A stretch of DNA of 64,000 bases from NCBI RefSeq assembly GCF_029227915.1, contig NC_079875.1, positions 21,879,001 through 21,943,000 on the forward strand, written 5' to 3'. Shown here piece after piece: positions 24,221-36,501 of this stretch (positions are counted from its first letter, which is position 1; each line of letters starts with the position of its first letter). Position numbers and translations under genes: made by a program. The DNA comes from Hydractinia symbiolongicarpus. Taxonomy: Eukaryota > Cnidaria > Hydrozoa > Anthoathecata > Hydractiniidae. The notes below the pieces were generated by a model. It ran no database searches. It had not been told where the DNA came from and saw nothing but the letters and a program-made list of their open reading frames with translations.

Positions 24221-26950
24221 ATGAGCGACGTTATTAGTTCCAGTGATGAGATGGAGGTTCAATCTAATGGTGTTGCTGAACACAAAAGTTTCCAAGAGCG
24301 GTTGTCAGACATGCCAGCCTACACCATGACATTGTCGCAGTTGCAATCAATTTATACCACATTGAAAGAAAGAAATGAAATTCTCAAAAATGCATTTACT
24401 GCCGGTGAACAGTATGTAGATTTGATAACTAATGCTGCAAAGCCAGTCGTCTGGGCTGCTACTGCATCTGCTTTAAAAGTAGCACAACCAGTTGTTGGTG
24501 AGATTAAGGATCCAGGTATAGCTATTAAAAATCATTTACGTCTCTTTATCAGCATGTTGCTGATTGATACTTTACTTTAGTAACATTTAAAGTAAAAAAA
24601 CATCTTCAAGGTTGACACATAGTATGCTGGTCCTGCATGCTATGATAGATGATAAAAGTTTTCTACCTATTTGTGCCTTAGTCAATATCAGTATGTGGGA
24701 AACTGAAAAAAAGTGTTATGTAATCTATTATGAAATATCCAGCATCCTAATCTGTCAAAGTTGACTCAACCTCTCTCTGTGCAAAAAAAGAGCGTAAAAC
24801 AACTGATTTTTATTGTTGTTAGCATTATGGTTGATAGGTATTTAAGAATAAAAGATGTCATACTGAAGTCTATCCTGAACTGCCCTTCCTCCTGGTAAAG
24901 ATGTGATTTACAAAATAAATGTATTTGTACCACATTGCAGCATTTTCCAACACGTAGCTAACTTTTTTACCTCTACCTTCCTGCTAGAAATATTCGGCTT
25001 CAGATTGTTTAAACCTTTGATCAGGTTTCATCAAAAAAAAATTGGGTTTTTAAAACGGCAAATTTCCATCAATGTTTTCATGACGTTTCTAGTGAAAGTC
25101 TCATTTTATTTCTTATTGTCCCGCAACATACCATTCTTTAGCCAACTTGCTTCCATGTGAAATAAACTTTTGTCTGGTACAGGGAATATAAATTGACAAA
25201 ATTGACAAGTGGTATAATGTGCTTTGGATGAACAGTCAAGGAAAACTGCTAAGGCGGACAAAATTACATAACAGTTTATTCTCCACCGTCTGCATGAGTT
25301 GAGCACTACAAACGGTTCATTATTTCCAATAGTTACATACAGACAAGTTATATAAATATTCAATTAATTAATACTATGAACCATAATCCAAATTTTTAAA
25401 CTTTTCCAACAAAATCAACAGTGTTTTTTGTTGTGTTGTGTAAGTGTGTTCCCCATCTTTTTTGGTCTAAAAAATTTTAGTGATTTAGTCAACTTTATTG
25501 TAAGCAACCTGTATTTTTCTTGCATTTTGTTGAATATGGCTTTTAGCATAAAACATTTCTCTCATAGTTTCAACCATAGACAGCTGTGCCTCTGAAGCTT
25601 TAGCAAAGATGCAGGAAAAGCTTCCTTTTGTTAAACAAACACCAGGCGAGGTAAGATATCTATGTATATACGTTCTTAGTAACTATATACTATTTTAATA
25701 TTCTTCCATTATGTTCCCATTGTTTTGTTTGAGTGTTATCTGCCTCTTTCAGAACTTGTTGTTATTGGGGTTTGTTTAAGTTGGATATCAAAATTATGTT
25801 TAGATTGCAGAAGCAGCAACTGCATCTGCAAAAGAAACAGCAAATTATTACATGGGGAAAGTACAAGATTCTAGTTTTGGAAAACAAACTGTAAAACAAG
25901 TGGATAATGCAGTATCTTTCTCAGAATTGATGGTTGAAATATGCTTTCCCACAGATGGAACTAATCCTGAAGATGTCACAGAAATCGAGAAGGCTGAAGA
26001 GGATGAAGACAAGGGTGTGCTAGTCAGGGCAGGAAATCTTAAGGACAGGGCCTACCGAAGAAGCAAGAGAAAGTTGATGACATATCATCCAGTTAAAACT
26101 TCTGTGGATATGGTATGAATCTTTCATGATAGCTAACAAATTCTTAAAACTAAGAGCCTAACCTATTAGATTGGATAAAAATGCATGTACCCGTATTGAC
26201 CACAATGAGCAAAAACATTACAGCCCTGCACCGTTCAACTAAAAAATTCTGGTAAAGGTTTTTACGTGTTGTCGCATTGCTTATTATTGGAATGAAATAT
26301 GAACCCCTATTTTTCAGGTTCAATATGCACAGGCACAAATTTCGGATGTCACTGAAAAGCTACGACAAGGAACAAATTACGTTTCTGCAAAATCCGCAGA
26401 AGCGAAAGATACTCTTGTTAACACGTATCCTGAGGTTAAAGATATTGTACACAGCACTGTAACTGAAGGCAGCAGATTTGTGAAGGAAAAATGGGACCAT
26501 GTTTATAAAACTACAATGTACGTCCCAAGAAAAGCTATTCAGGTTACTGGAGAAGTTTACATATCGGCTCAAGAAATCGTGTTTGCCTACACCAAGGTAT
26601 GACTTAATATGACATTACAGTGTATTCATGTTATGAAACTTTAAAAATTTAGGATATTTAGAATTTCCTTATGTGAACATTGCAAAACAAGTTTCAAAAT
26701 ATTTTTTATTACTTAGGCTCATTCCTTGACTGAAATGCCGCATGCTGTTGCTGAAATGGCAGAATCTTACTACAACACTCTGAAGAAGGAGACACCTACT
26801 GTTGACGATGTCAAGGAGAAGGCTGTTGCCTTTGTTTACGTCCCTGCCCAAGTCGTTTCTAAATACCTGCAGTCGACACGTGTTGTTCAATGGATCGTTC
26901 CCAAGTCTGTCGACACGGAGACTTTACAAGTCGTAGAAACAATGACGTAA
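24221..26950 (+). CDS. Perilipin (PAT-family lipid-droplet coat protein)
   Basis: Exons 24221-24515, 25568-25650, 25804-26112, 26318-26596 and 26717-26950 join in frame with GT-AG borders, giving about 399 residues. The N-terminal PAT region is visible: FQERLSDMPAYTMTLSQL, then a Tyr/Leu helix and GEQYVDLITNAAKPVV. The 11-mer-like amphipathic part follows with TVKQVDNAVSFSELMVE, the usual hallmark GxVDxxLxxSExxVDxxLP in divergent form. The rest is helical (VQYAQAQISDVTEKLRQG) and ends in a four-helix-bundle-like region. Perilipins coat lipid droplets and control lipase access. Which vertebrate paralogue it matches is not decidable by eye, so no number is given. The ATG at 24221 is preceded by an in-frame leader without ATG. 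Confidence 0.85.
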
Positions 26951-28314
26951 GAAGAATCCGAAACAAAAGACTCCACAGCTTCAATGTAATGATTTTGGAG
27001 AGCTTAGCGTTTCCAATCTTAATATAGTTTTTTAGAATTGTAAGATTTTCTTGTTATGATAAGAATGTTCTTGTTTTTTTCGCCTTCTTAAAAGCTCAAC
27101 TTTGTAGTGTCCTGATGAAATTAGTTCAAAATTAAACTGCGTGTAATAAGTCATTGTAGCTATTGAGTATTACATTCAACAGTGTTGAATCTTGTGTTAT
27201 TAATATATATTTTTAATTGAGTTATGTTGTTATTACCCGAAGAAACTCCTTTCTGTAGACTTTAATTAAAAAGCTTTTTCTAACCTTAAAAATTTGGAGC
27301 CTAACTGCGCACGTCTGCTGAAAAAAAGTTCATGATGAAAGTGTTGATTTTAAAGACCAGACCGACTCGCTTGGCTGCTCCATTATCATTAATTTACATG
27401 TTACGGCTATAATAACTAGTCAGGGCGCTATCGGCCATAAAATTAGCGAGTACTCGTATTTTTGCGGACAAATTAAACTTTTAGGTATAGATATTTCGCT
27501 TGTTACAAGCTCGTGAGCTTATATTAAAACGCAAATGTGTCGCTCAAGAATGGAAATTTTTGCCTCTTCTTGTGCCGAAACGAGAGTAGTCGTGTGTTTG
27601 AATCTCATCTTGGTAACTATTTTTACTTTTTTTTCTTTGCTGTTATGAATTTTATTTTTTAGAAAGATAAGTGTTCAAAAGCATTATTTAACAAACTGGT
27701 AAAGTAAACCAAAGTTTACAAAAGTGAATGTAGGCAGAATTGAGGTCTCCCCAAATGCCTGGAAAATAGTCTGCGAAAAATAAAATTTTACAAAATTTTG
27801 CTGTTTGTGACCGTTCTGGTAATATATTTTTTTAACTACAGCTATTTCCTTTTTCGAACAATTAAGATTTACTCATATTATTTTTTTTTATTTTGCTTTT
27901 TCTCACTGAGTGACTCTTTTTATATCCCGTTTTTATTTAGGGGTCTACTGAATTTCGCAAATTTTAGGTGGGGCTTGTGGTCTTTTTCTTCCTGTCAGTC
28001 TGTTTGCCCCAGACTGACCCATTAAAAATTGAAATACTTCATATATCACAGAATTATTATCAACATCAACTAGAAATACAAATCTATCATTACTGAGAAT
28101 TACTACTTTGTATTTGGTTTTTATATAACTCTCTTTGGTTACTCCAGAAATACGAAACTTAAGTGTTTGTGCGTGTTTAAAATTTAAAATGATCACATTG
28201 CAAGCATACAGGGTTAACATGGTGTTTTTTATAGTACATTCTGTGGAAAAACTTGCAAAGAAAGTAAAAAGATATTTGGTACATCGATGATCAACAAGCA
28301 TTTTTATTCAATGC
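26951..28314. other. Intergenic region with a repeat fragment
   Basis: Bases about 27,310-27,400 share a block (GTTGATTTTAAAGACCAGAC, then GCCTGCTCCA-like words) with the left part of the TTAA-flanked element at 45,141. This is a fragment of the same family. A weak B-box-like GTTTGAATCTC occurs near 27,595. No gene is recognised. Confidence 0.5.
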
Positions 28315-28503
28315 ATGCTAAATGTCTTTTCGATATTCATACTCCTCACAATTTCATCATGTAATTTGAATATAGCAACTTTCCAATTCATTTTTCTCGC
28401 TCAAGCTGGAGATATTGAGAGTAACCCTGGCCCTGGAACATATAATGTTTTAAAATCTGACAAAACAGGTGGCGCGGGGGACGAACAAACTGGTCCGGCC
28501 TAA
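28315..28503 (+). CDS. Short ORF with a 2A-like ribosome-skipping peptide
   Basis: The ORF encodes a hydrophobic N-terminus (FSIFILLTISSC, then FQFIFLAQA) followed by GDIESNPGP at 28,408-28,434 and about 20 further residues. D-(V/I)-E-x-N-P-G-P preceded by a hydrophobic or aliphatic helix is the 2A signature, at which ribosomes skip the last Gly-Pro bond. Such peptides occur at the N-terminus of many non-LTR retrotransposon ORFs in marine invertebrates. No reverse transcriptase follows, so this is probably a 5' remnant of such an element or an exon of an unrecognised gene. Confidence 0.6.
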   Translation: MLNVFSIFILLTISSCNLNIATFQFIFLAQAGDIESNPGPGTYNVLKSDKTGGAGDEQTGPA

Positions 28504-28774
28504 TGTAATTTCGTTGTTTATTGCTTCATGTTTCGCCGTTCCAATACGGCAAAAAGACAAATGCCCTGAGAGCGAGGTTAGTTTAGCCCATAGATTCGCT
28601 ACACTGCTGCCCAACCCTATGGAGACCTACCTTGATACGGTCTATGCGTGGGAAGGCTACGTTAAAAACACTAACACTAACTAGCCTTTCATCGACTATC
28701 ATTTTTCTGCGTTCCTCTTCTGGGCTTCACTTTCGAAGAAACTTCCGTTTAAGATAATCTCACAAATTAATTTT

Positions 28775-29535
28775 GTGTACTTTGTTGTTAATGTATACTT
28801 TGTTACCGACCAATATAATCAAAATTCCATTAAATCATTTGAAAGAGGCAGAAGAGGTGCTTCAGGAAATCTGCGGGTGAGAATTGAAAGACGTGAGCAA
28901 CATCGATCAAGGCAGTGGGCGAAATTTATGGATTTTACAGATTGGTTACATGCAAATCGCTTTACAAACTAACTTGTCCAAACGGAATGAACATTTGTTC
29001 GGAAGAGGAATTACTGCAAACAAGTCAGGAAGAGGCAGATACAAAGATCTTCTTATACGTACATGTTAACCGAGGCCATTCTGCGTGCATATCTACCGTT
29101 CAAAGTGACATTGCAATATATACATTGTATTTTGGAAAGTAAATAACTACAGTTAAAAAAGCCTTTAACAACCTTAGAAATCTATGGAGTTTCAAAGCGT
29201 TTTTAAAAGAATCGGAGACACATTTACGTTTGATGCAACACTGTTTTCAACACTTAAAACATTTGTGTGTCATAGCTGTATATCATTAACTGTACCAACG
29301 CCAACGAAGCTTTTTACAAAAGGTTTTGCAGTAAGAAAAAAACACCAGAGCCCGAACAACTTCCACTAATATGTGACGCTCTGTTGTGCATATGCAAATC
29401 GCACAGTCTTAATTGTAGCGATTTTTGTCAATGTGTCGACTACTGTGAAAATAGTAAAGGCTCGGAAGGATCGTCTATTTCTTATGAGTCCTCCAGTGAC
29501 TCAGAAGGCGAACTTGAGAAAGAAGGCGAAATGTA
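28775..29535 (+). pseudogene. Decayed ORF of an uncharacterised repetitive gene family
   Basis: Frame-broken pieces keep a recognisable order: DQYNQNSIKSFERGRRGASG and QWAKFM (28,800-28,930), SQEEADTKIFLYVHVNRG (29,020-29,075), then KTFVCHSCISLT, NEAFYKRFCSKKKTPEPEQL and an acidic Ser-rich tail ending near 29,535. I recall the motifs SIKSxERxRRG, EEADTR and NExRYxLFCxKK from multicopy proteins of unknown function in cnidarians and fish that look transposon-borne. At least three frameshifts or stops are present. The function is unknown. Confidence 0.5.
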
Positions 29536-30086
29536 AATTGATTTACAGACTGGTTTTAAAACATTTTTTATTAATTGTTTTCTGTTCTTATGAATTTATA
29601 TATTACAAGTGTATAAAAATCTTTATATCTTTAACTTCGTACACAGTCAAAAATTCAACGGTTCCTATTGGTCAGGAGAAACAATAAGAAGATATAAAAA
29701 GTCTCTTAATAGATTTGTTTTGCAAAGCTTAGAATTTATATTAAAACTGCATCGAACGGCACACTTACAATTACAACATTAGAAGATTGTGACGTCACGA
29801 ACATTTCAAACAGAGCCAACACTTGATTTAAAATCTATAGTGTTTATGCATTTTTTGTTTGTTTTTACACCACTTTTCAAAAAATCAGAATGTTTTGGAA
29901 AAAAGCAAGTGTATAGTTTTACCGTATTTCGCTTTTTACATAACGGTTGTTAGACGCCTTTGATTTTTTTGAACATTTTCCATTTTTATTTCATAATTTT
30001 TTTATTATTTTTTTTGTTGCACGTGCTTATATTTTTTAGACGTTTTGTTTCAGCCGTTATAAACATAGAAATATGCAGATTGTGAC
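29536..30086. other. Intergenic, nothing recognised
   Basis: A+T-rich sequence with no gene, RNA or repeat with definable ends. Confidence 0.4.
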
Positions 30087-30162
30087 CAACCTAGATCCCA
30101 GGGCTTTTTTCTCTTTTTGCCATCCCATTATAAAAGAGACAAAGAGCCCGGGGTCGAGGTTG
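30087..30162. repeat. Imperfect inverted repeat (stem about 30 bp)
   Basis: The left arm begins CAACCTAGATCCCAGGGCT and the right arm is its near complement ending GGGTCGAGGTTG, separated by a short spacer with CATCCCATTATA. It can fold into one long hairpin. Similar CCCAGGG-type hairpin ends are common on small nonautonomous elements; I cannot name this one. Confidence 0.6.
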
Positions 30163-30317
30163 AAATGTGAGTTACTGTTAAATCTCTATAATAATAGCCG
30201 TCGTCTGTCTGTCTCTGCGCGGACCCCTCGCTGAGTTAGAAAATCGTGCTACGGAAACACGAATATCAAATGGGATATATTTTATCCACTTTGTTGCCAC
30301 GGGTAAATATAATGGAC

Positions 30318-30980
<663 letters not shown>

Positions 30981-31119
30981 ACGCAAAATGGTAGTTTAGC
31001 TGCCCAAGTAGCGAGACGCACGCAATGCGGTATAAAAAGGACGGGCGAAGTTTTTGTTTGTTATCCCTTACATCGGTTTATTGAGAGATTCAGTGGATTC
31101 TTCCATGGATATTCGGCTA

Positions 31120-31316
31120 GTATTTATTAAATTTAGCGCCATATTATTATAACAAACTTCATTGTTGGAAGCCTGTAGTATGTTGTGAAAAAGGTACCCA
31201 AAACAGGAAAAAAATATTGTTGTTGGTCATGACCGATACTTCTGAAGTTTAAAGAAGTTTAAACGAAGGCTATAAAATGCTGTTACTACAGAGATAACCA
31301 AGAATATTTTACGTAC
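31120..31316 (+). repeat. Copy of a dispersed repeat, internal part
   Basis: This block (GCGCCAT ... ATAACAAACTT ... GTAGTATGTTGTG ... AAAGAAGTTTAA ... TATAAAA.GCTGTTAC) aligns in the same orientation with 45,575-45,758 inside the TTAA-flanked element. The final 25 bp (31,292-31,316) is instead the exact reverse complement of 45,734-45,758. Confidence 0.8.
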
Positions 31317-31598
31317 TGTCCACTCTCATCTTTGTCCTAACTCTGAATGGAGTGAGGTGTAAGGGATAATTTCCCAGCTAAATGTGTCTCTAATCATACA
31401 GGTTGTTTTTAAAAAAAAGCAATTTTGTGAAGAGGCTAGAAGTGGTCAAAAAATAAAGACAACATAAGAGCAAGGCTGCAATCTGACTAATATCTCCTTT
31501 TCTTCAGAAAGAACCCGAAAGATATGGCGTATACCTCTTTCTTATGACAAAAATATTTGTTGCGTTTTTACCAGGAGTTTACGTCCTTATATATAGAA
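31317..31598. other. Flank of the Polinton, nothing recognised
   Basis: Host sequence up to the target-site duplication of the Polinton-like element. Confidence 0.4.
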
Positions 31599-31604
31599 GA
31601 GACA
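31599..31604. repeat. Target-site duplication, left copy
   Basis: GAGACA, repeated at 41,842-41,847 immediately outside the other end of the Polinton-like element. Confidence 0.8.
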
Positions 31605-31809
31605 GAGATAGTAAATGTATGTTCTAGCGCAGTCGAAGACGACGACAAGAAAAATCCCCCCCCTCGGCAAATCCGATAAATCCGACAATTCCGGAAATGC
31701 CGATAAAAATCAACGCATGCGCAATGCCGACTCATTGAGAATGGGGAATAATGATGACATCAACAAAATCCTACGCATGCGCATTTGAGTAGGGGAAAGT
31801 CCCATACTC
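31605..31809 (+). repeat. Polinton left terminal inverted repeat
   Basis: Starts GAGATAGTAAATG and ends at GTCCCATACTC. It contains two ACGCATGCGCA palindromic cores and short CCGATAAA/CCGACAAT words. It is the complement of 41,635-41,841. Confidence 0.92.
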
Positions 31810-31867
31810 AAACTACGACCGCGTTAGAAATGTTGCTGATTGAGATCAGAAAAAATCTATAATAAAG

Positions 31868-32398
31868 ATGAATGAGTACACCGTGAAACAGTTACACGCT
31901 ATCGCGAGAACCCGTGGACTTACACGCTATTCCAAGCTATGCAAAGCCGACCTTGTTGCTTCATTGGAGGCACCACCAAGACTCGTGGCTTGACCAGGAC
32001 CCGTTCCTGCTCCGAGATTTGAAGCATTTACACCAGAGGCTTTGGATATATTCGAGCGCCAAGAGATGGTAAAAAACCGTCCTATTAAGAGTAATATTGA
32101 GCCTCGGCTCCCCGCAATTGACGCTAGGAATGCTTTTGAACGCCAAGAGATGGCGGCGAGTCGTCCGGTAGTCAGGAGTAAACTGCGAGAGTGGTCTGAC
32201 TGGGTTGTGGACTATGTGCCAGAGGGTATTAGAAAGTCTGTGCAAAGTATATATGCATCAGCAAAAAATCGCATCCTTGCTCTTTATGATGGGGCAAGGA
32301 AGACCCTGATGGGTGAGGTTGAGGAAGAGACTTCACGCCTCAGGAACATAAGCATGCTCACCATAGGACCTTCCGAGGTTTACGCATCCCCGGCATAG
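31868..32398 (+). pseudogene. SAP-like DNA-binding N-terminal ORF, one in-frame stop
   Basis: The first ORF inside the left repeat. From the ATG at 31,868 it reads a SAP-like helix-turn-helix (VKQLHAIARTRGL ... KLCKADLVASLE), then an in-frame TGA at 31,991. It then continues in the same frame to 32,398 with two similar segments (ALDIFERQEMV and NAFERQEMA) and a helical part (KSVQSIYASAKNRILALYD). SAP-like modules bind DNA. In related animal elements this region is contiguous with the polymerase N-terminus, so ORF and polymerase may have been one gene, now separated by a stop and a frameshift near 32,370. Confidence 0.6.
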
Positions 32399-35300
32399 AC
32401 GGTACGGATGTCGATGGATACTTGGGCATGGTGCGATCACACATGAAAATTTTGGTTGAGAAGCAGGTTAAAGACATGGGGTCTGCGAATGTACAGTGTT
32501 CACTCTGGATTCTCTGGAAAAAGCCGGTGGAGGGTACCAGCGAGTTTATCGAAGTCGATAAGGTCTTCCACAGCGACATGACACCACTCTTCCAGGGAAG
32601 CGTTATGGACGAGGTGCTGGATACGATGTTTGCCCAAGTCAGGACGCATGTGGAAAATCCTGCGCTGCCCAAGAGCGGTTTTACGATCAGTCGAATCATG
32701 CACCTCGACGTGGACTTCCACAAGCGCAAGCTGACGAGGGGCTCATCGTATATCGAAGCACCCAAGTAGATAGCTATCAAAAAGACCATCTTTAACCCGA
32801 AAGTATCATCGCTGCTCTGCATCATGAGGAGATAGTCAGAGATCCACAGAGAATCAGCAAGCTGAGGCCCTATGCGGAGGCCTACAACTAGCAGGGCTTC
32901 CCACGAGTATAAAGGATATCTCCAAGTTTGAGAAGAACAACCCCGATATCGCGATGAACGTCTTGTACGTGACGGGGAAGACGATCAATATCCTGCGTCG
33001 ATCGACACACAACGGACACGACAAACAGATTAATCTGCTACTCCTCACGGATGACAAGAAAACCCACTATATAGCCGTCAAAAATCTCTCACGGCTCCTG
33101 GGTAGTGAGACATCGAAGAATACATCAAAAATGCACTTCTGTCTGAACTGCTTGCAAGCCTTTCCAACAATCAAATCGCGAGACAAGCACTATACCTACT
33201 GCAGGGACAACGAAGCGGTCAAGATCACGATGTCAAGCGAAAAGGAAAAGTGGCTCTACTACAAGGACAACCAGTAGCAGTTCAAAGTACCCTTCGCCAT
33301 CTACGCGGACTTCGAGAGTCTGTTGATCCCGATGAAAGAGAATGCGAGGGAGAATAGAACAACACATACCATGTGGCTTGTGCACGTGTAGTACCTCTGC
33401 GTACGGGCCCGTGCCAGACCCACTGACAGTCTACAGGGGTCAAGACTGTGTGACGAGGTTCGTTCAACATCTGGAGGATGAGGTAAAGCGTCTCTACAAC
33501 ACCTACCCCCAGCAGGACATGTTGCCCATAACGGAGGTACTAAAGAGAGAACATGACAAGGCCTCAACATGTCATATCTGCATGAAGCCCTTTGATGATG
33601 ACAACCGCAAAGTTTGAGGCCACTGTGACTACACAGGGCTATACAGAGGTGCCGCGCACGCACAATGCAATCTCAAGATTAGAATCCCCAGCCACGTGCC
33701 CGTGATCTTCCACGACCTCTCGGGGTACGACGCCCACTTGTTCATCCGAGAACTCGGAGAGAAGTACGACACCCAGGACATTGGTTGCATCGCTGAAAAC
33801 ACCGAAAAGTATATCTCCTTCAACGTGAAAATTAAGGTACCCCTTGGATGCATGGTGCACGGAGATGGTGAGACGTACAAGACCATAGAGATCAGATTCA
33901 TAGACAGCTGCCGCTTCATGGCATCCTCGTTAGACAAATTGGCAAGCAATCTCGATGATGAACAATGCAAAACCTCCGTTGGTTTTTCGTTGAGGATGAC
34001 ACCTTTAAACTCATGCGCAGAAAGGGCGTCTATCCCTATGAGTACATGGATGGCTGGCGACGATTCGAGGAGACAGAGCTACCCCCCAAGGAGGCCTTCT
34101 ACAGCAAGCTGAATATGAAGGGGGTAAGCGACGAAGACTACGAGCATGCTCAAAAAGTATGGAAGCGCATCACTCCAGAGGGCTCCGAGGTCACCATGGG
34201 AGATTATCACGATACGTACCTGACCACAGACGTCCTGCTACTAGCCGATATCTTCGAGAGCTTTCGAAGCGTGTGCTTAGAGAACTACAAGCTCGACTCC
34301 GCCCACTTTTACAGTGCACCTGGTCTCGCTTGAAAAGCAGCACTCAGGTACACAGAGATTAAGCTGGAGCTCCTCACAGACCCCGACATGCTTCTGATGT
34401 TCGAAAGAGGTATCCGAGGAGGCATAACTTAAGCTGTGCACAGGTATGCAAAAGCCAGCAACAAGTATATGGGAGACCAGTACGATCCGGAGGTTGATTC
34501 GTCATACTTGCAGTACCTCGACGCCAACAATTTGTTCGGCTGGGCCATGCGTCAAGACCTGCCTACGCACGTGTTCAAATGGCTGTCGAATGTGGAGACC
34601 TTTACCAAGAAGCGCATCAGCAAGCTCGTCGCTGACAACAAGCACGGCTACATTTGGAGGTTGATATCAACTACCGTGAAAAGCTGCACGGCAAGCACAA
34701 CGAGCTGCATTTCCTACCGGAGCGCAAGGTGGTTCCAAGGTCGAGAAACTGATACCAAATTTGGAACACAAGCGGAGGTACGTGGTGCACATTAGAGCCC
34801 TTTACGAAGCCCTGAAACACGGGCTCGAGCTCAAGAAGGTATACAGAGTCATCCAGTTTAACCAGAAGCCCTGGCTGAAGGGCTACATCGACCATAACAT
34901 GAGGCTGAGAACCACCGCCAAAAATGAGTTCGAAAAGGACTTCTATACGCTCATTAACCTCTCGGTGTTCGGCAAAGAACCACCTCAACATCCAGCTGGT
35001 CACCAACGAGGAGAAGTACACGAAGCTCATCATGAAGCCCAATTTCAAGGGTGGAAACTAATTCAGCAGCCACCTCATGGGCGTGGAAATGGGCAAAACC
35101 GAAGTGAAGATGAACAAGCTGGTGTATATTGGCCAAGCTATTTTAGACAACTCGAAAGTGGTAATGTACGAGTTCCACCATGACTAGCTAGTTCCACCAT
35201 GCAGGCCAAGTATGGTAGAAAGCTTCGGATCTGCTATATGGATACGGACTCCTTCATCTACCACATTAGAACGGAGGATTTTTACCGCGATATTGCCGAC

Positions 35301-35508
35301 GATGTCGAGTCACGTTTCGATACGAGTGCCTGAAGCAAGGATGATGGCAGACCTCGAAGACTACCAGCGCTGCCTAGAGGAGGGTATTGACATATACAAG
35401 ATCCAGGTGCTGATCCAGAACAAGGGGCATCAAATCTACACGCAGGAAGTGAACAAGCTGGCACTCAATAGGGCAGACGACAAACGGATCGTATTGCCTA
35501 GCGGCTAA
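32370..35508 (+). pseudogene. Protein-primed-type family B DNA polymerase, broken
   Basis: Segments in changing frames keep the order of a Polinton pPolB. They comprise an N-terminal region (32,422-32,769), a CxxC...H...C zinc-binding motif (about 33,139-33,210), and the exonuclease I motif YADFES (33,300-33,319). An Exo II-like FHDLSGYDAHLF follows (about 33,700), then palm motif A DANNLFGWAM (34,520-34,549), a Lys-rich motif B region near 34,930, and motif C DTDS (35,241-35,252). At least eight stops or frameshifts separate them, including TAGs at 32,767 and 33,275 and a TGA near 33,615. The catalytic residues are present but the gene cannot make a full product. It would replicate the element's DNA from a terminal protein primer. 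Confidence 0.85.
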
Positions 35509-35521
35509 GGAGAGCAAATAA

Positions 35522-35900
35522 ATGGAGATATGTTTACTAATCGCCGTGCTACTACCATACGTCTTGATCCTTGCTTGCTTCTTTCGTTACCGGCGTCTAA
35601 TAAACATGGTTCGAAATATTGCAGAGATATTCGATGAAGTCGACACACCGGCAGAAGCCCTTAATCAAAAACCAGACGTTGATAAACGTCAAGTCCTGAA
35701 AGATGCACGCAAGGGTAAACAGCACTTGCTGCAGCAAAGAGTATCAGAAAAAAGTCGTTGATTCCTTGTGGGAATCTGTCAGGCTGGTATCATATACTAT
35801 TGTCTTAGCACTAGGTGCAAAAAAGGCGCTGGGAGTTTCTAGACCAGGGGCCAAGATGGACCTGAAGGACGGTTTAAAGGCTGGTATAAACGTTCCATGA
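35522..35900 (+). pseudogene. Small membrane protein ORF with a frameshift
   Basis: Begins ATG 14 bp after the polymerase stop, within AAATAAATGG. The first 22 residues form a hydrophobic segment (LLIAVLLPYVLILACFF) followed by a basic stretch. The frame breaks near 35,745, where the +1 frame continues with LVSYTIVLALGAKKAL and ends at 35,900. A short membrane-anchored virion protein is a reasonable guess; I do not recognise the family. Confidence 0.45.
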
Positions 35901-35926
35901 TGCCTCCGAAATAAAATGACCACGTT

Positions 35927-35954
35927 CGTGTTTGTTCCTCCTGGAGCAAACACG
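35927..35954. terminator. Intergenic hairpin A
   Basis: Arms of 12 nt (CGTGTTTGTTCC / GGAGCAAACACG, one G-T pair) with a 4-nt loop. It sits between the stop of the membrane ORF and the HNH start codon, which is 7 bp further on. Confidence 0.6.
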
Positions 35955-35961
35955 AGTTAAT

Positions 35962-36456
35962 ATGGAGGCTAGGAAATGTTCAAGATGTAAAATAATCAGT
36001 TTGCCTGATTCCTTCAAGGCGGTGAAAAATGGTCAATTGACAAAATGGTGCATCAAATGCATCGATATTATGAAGGCGTCACGGGAACGTACCAAACGCC
36101 CTCATAAAAAGCGGAAACTGCGGTGCAAGGAGTGCAATTTCCCCGGGTATATGTATGAACTTATTAAAACCAGGATTCACAAGGCTCTAAATCATGATAA
36201 AGAGCTTAGCTCTACTGAGTACTTGGGGTGTGATATCGTAACATTCATGAAACACATACAGACCCAATTCAGGAGCGGGATGAATTGTGGAAACCGAGGG
36301 CAGTGGCAGTTTGAACACAAGGTGCCGGTTAAATATAGGGAGAACGGAGAATACCCCAGCGAAGAAGTGCAATTAGAAAGGCTCCACTACACCAACATGC
36401 AGCCTCTGTGGGTTGCGGATAACCAAACGAACGGCCATCGATATATCTCTCAGTAA
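35962..36456 (+). CDS. HNH endonuclease with N-terminal zinc knuckles
   Basis: An intact ORF of 164 residues from the ATG at 35,962. It has paired cysteines CSRC near residue 6, CIKC near 31 and CKEC near 60. A basic region is followed by an HNH-type core: YLGCDIVTFMKHIQTQF, WQFEHKVPVKY (His-centred first motif, EHK where DHI is common) and TNMQPLWVADNQTNG (second motif with Asn and terminal His). This is the layout of HNH nucleases in phages and large DNA viruses. It lies between two hairpins and ahead of the packaging ATPase. The metal-binding His pair looks intact, so it may still encode a nuclease. Its role could be genome processing or homing. Confidence 0.75.
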   Translation: MEARKCSRCKIISLPDSFKAVKNGQLTKWCIKCIDIMKASRERTKRPHKKRKLRCKECNFPGYMYELIKTRIHKALNHDKELSSTEYLGCDIVTFMKHIQTQFRSGMNCGNRGQWQFEHKVPVKYRENGEYPSEEVQLERLHYTNMQPLWVADNQTNGHRYISQ

Positions 36457-36472
36457 GCGTCTATAAGGTTTG

Positions 36473-36493
36473 TGTTTGCCACTGTGGCAAACA
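36473..36493. terminator. Intergenic hairpin B
   Basis: Perfect 10-bp arms TGTTTGCCAC / GTGGCAAACA with a 1-nt loop, located 16 bp after the HNH stop and 8 bp before the ATPase ATG. Confidence 0.65.
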
Positions 36494-36501
36494 AAATAAA
36501 T

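Noticed and set aside
27585-27610. tRNA-like B box near 27,595
   Set aside because: Only a weak GTTTGAATCTC match, with no A box or cloverleaf.
33282-35464. Minus-strand ORFs across the DNA polymerase region
   Set aside because: They lie antisense to segments with clear polymerase motifs and have no recognisable domains.
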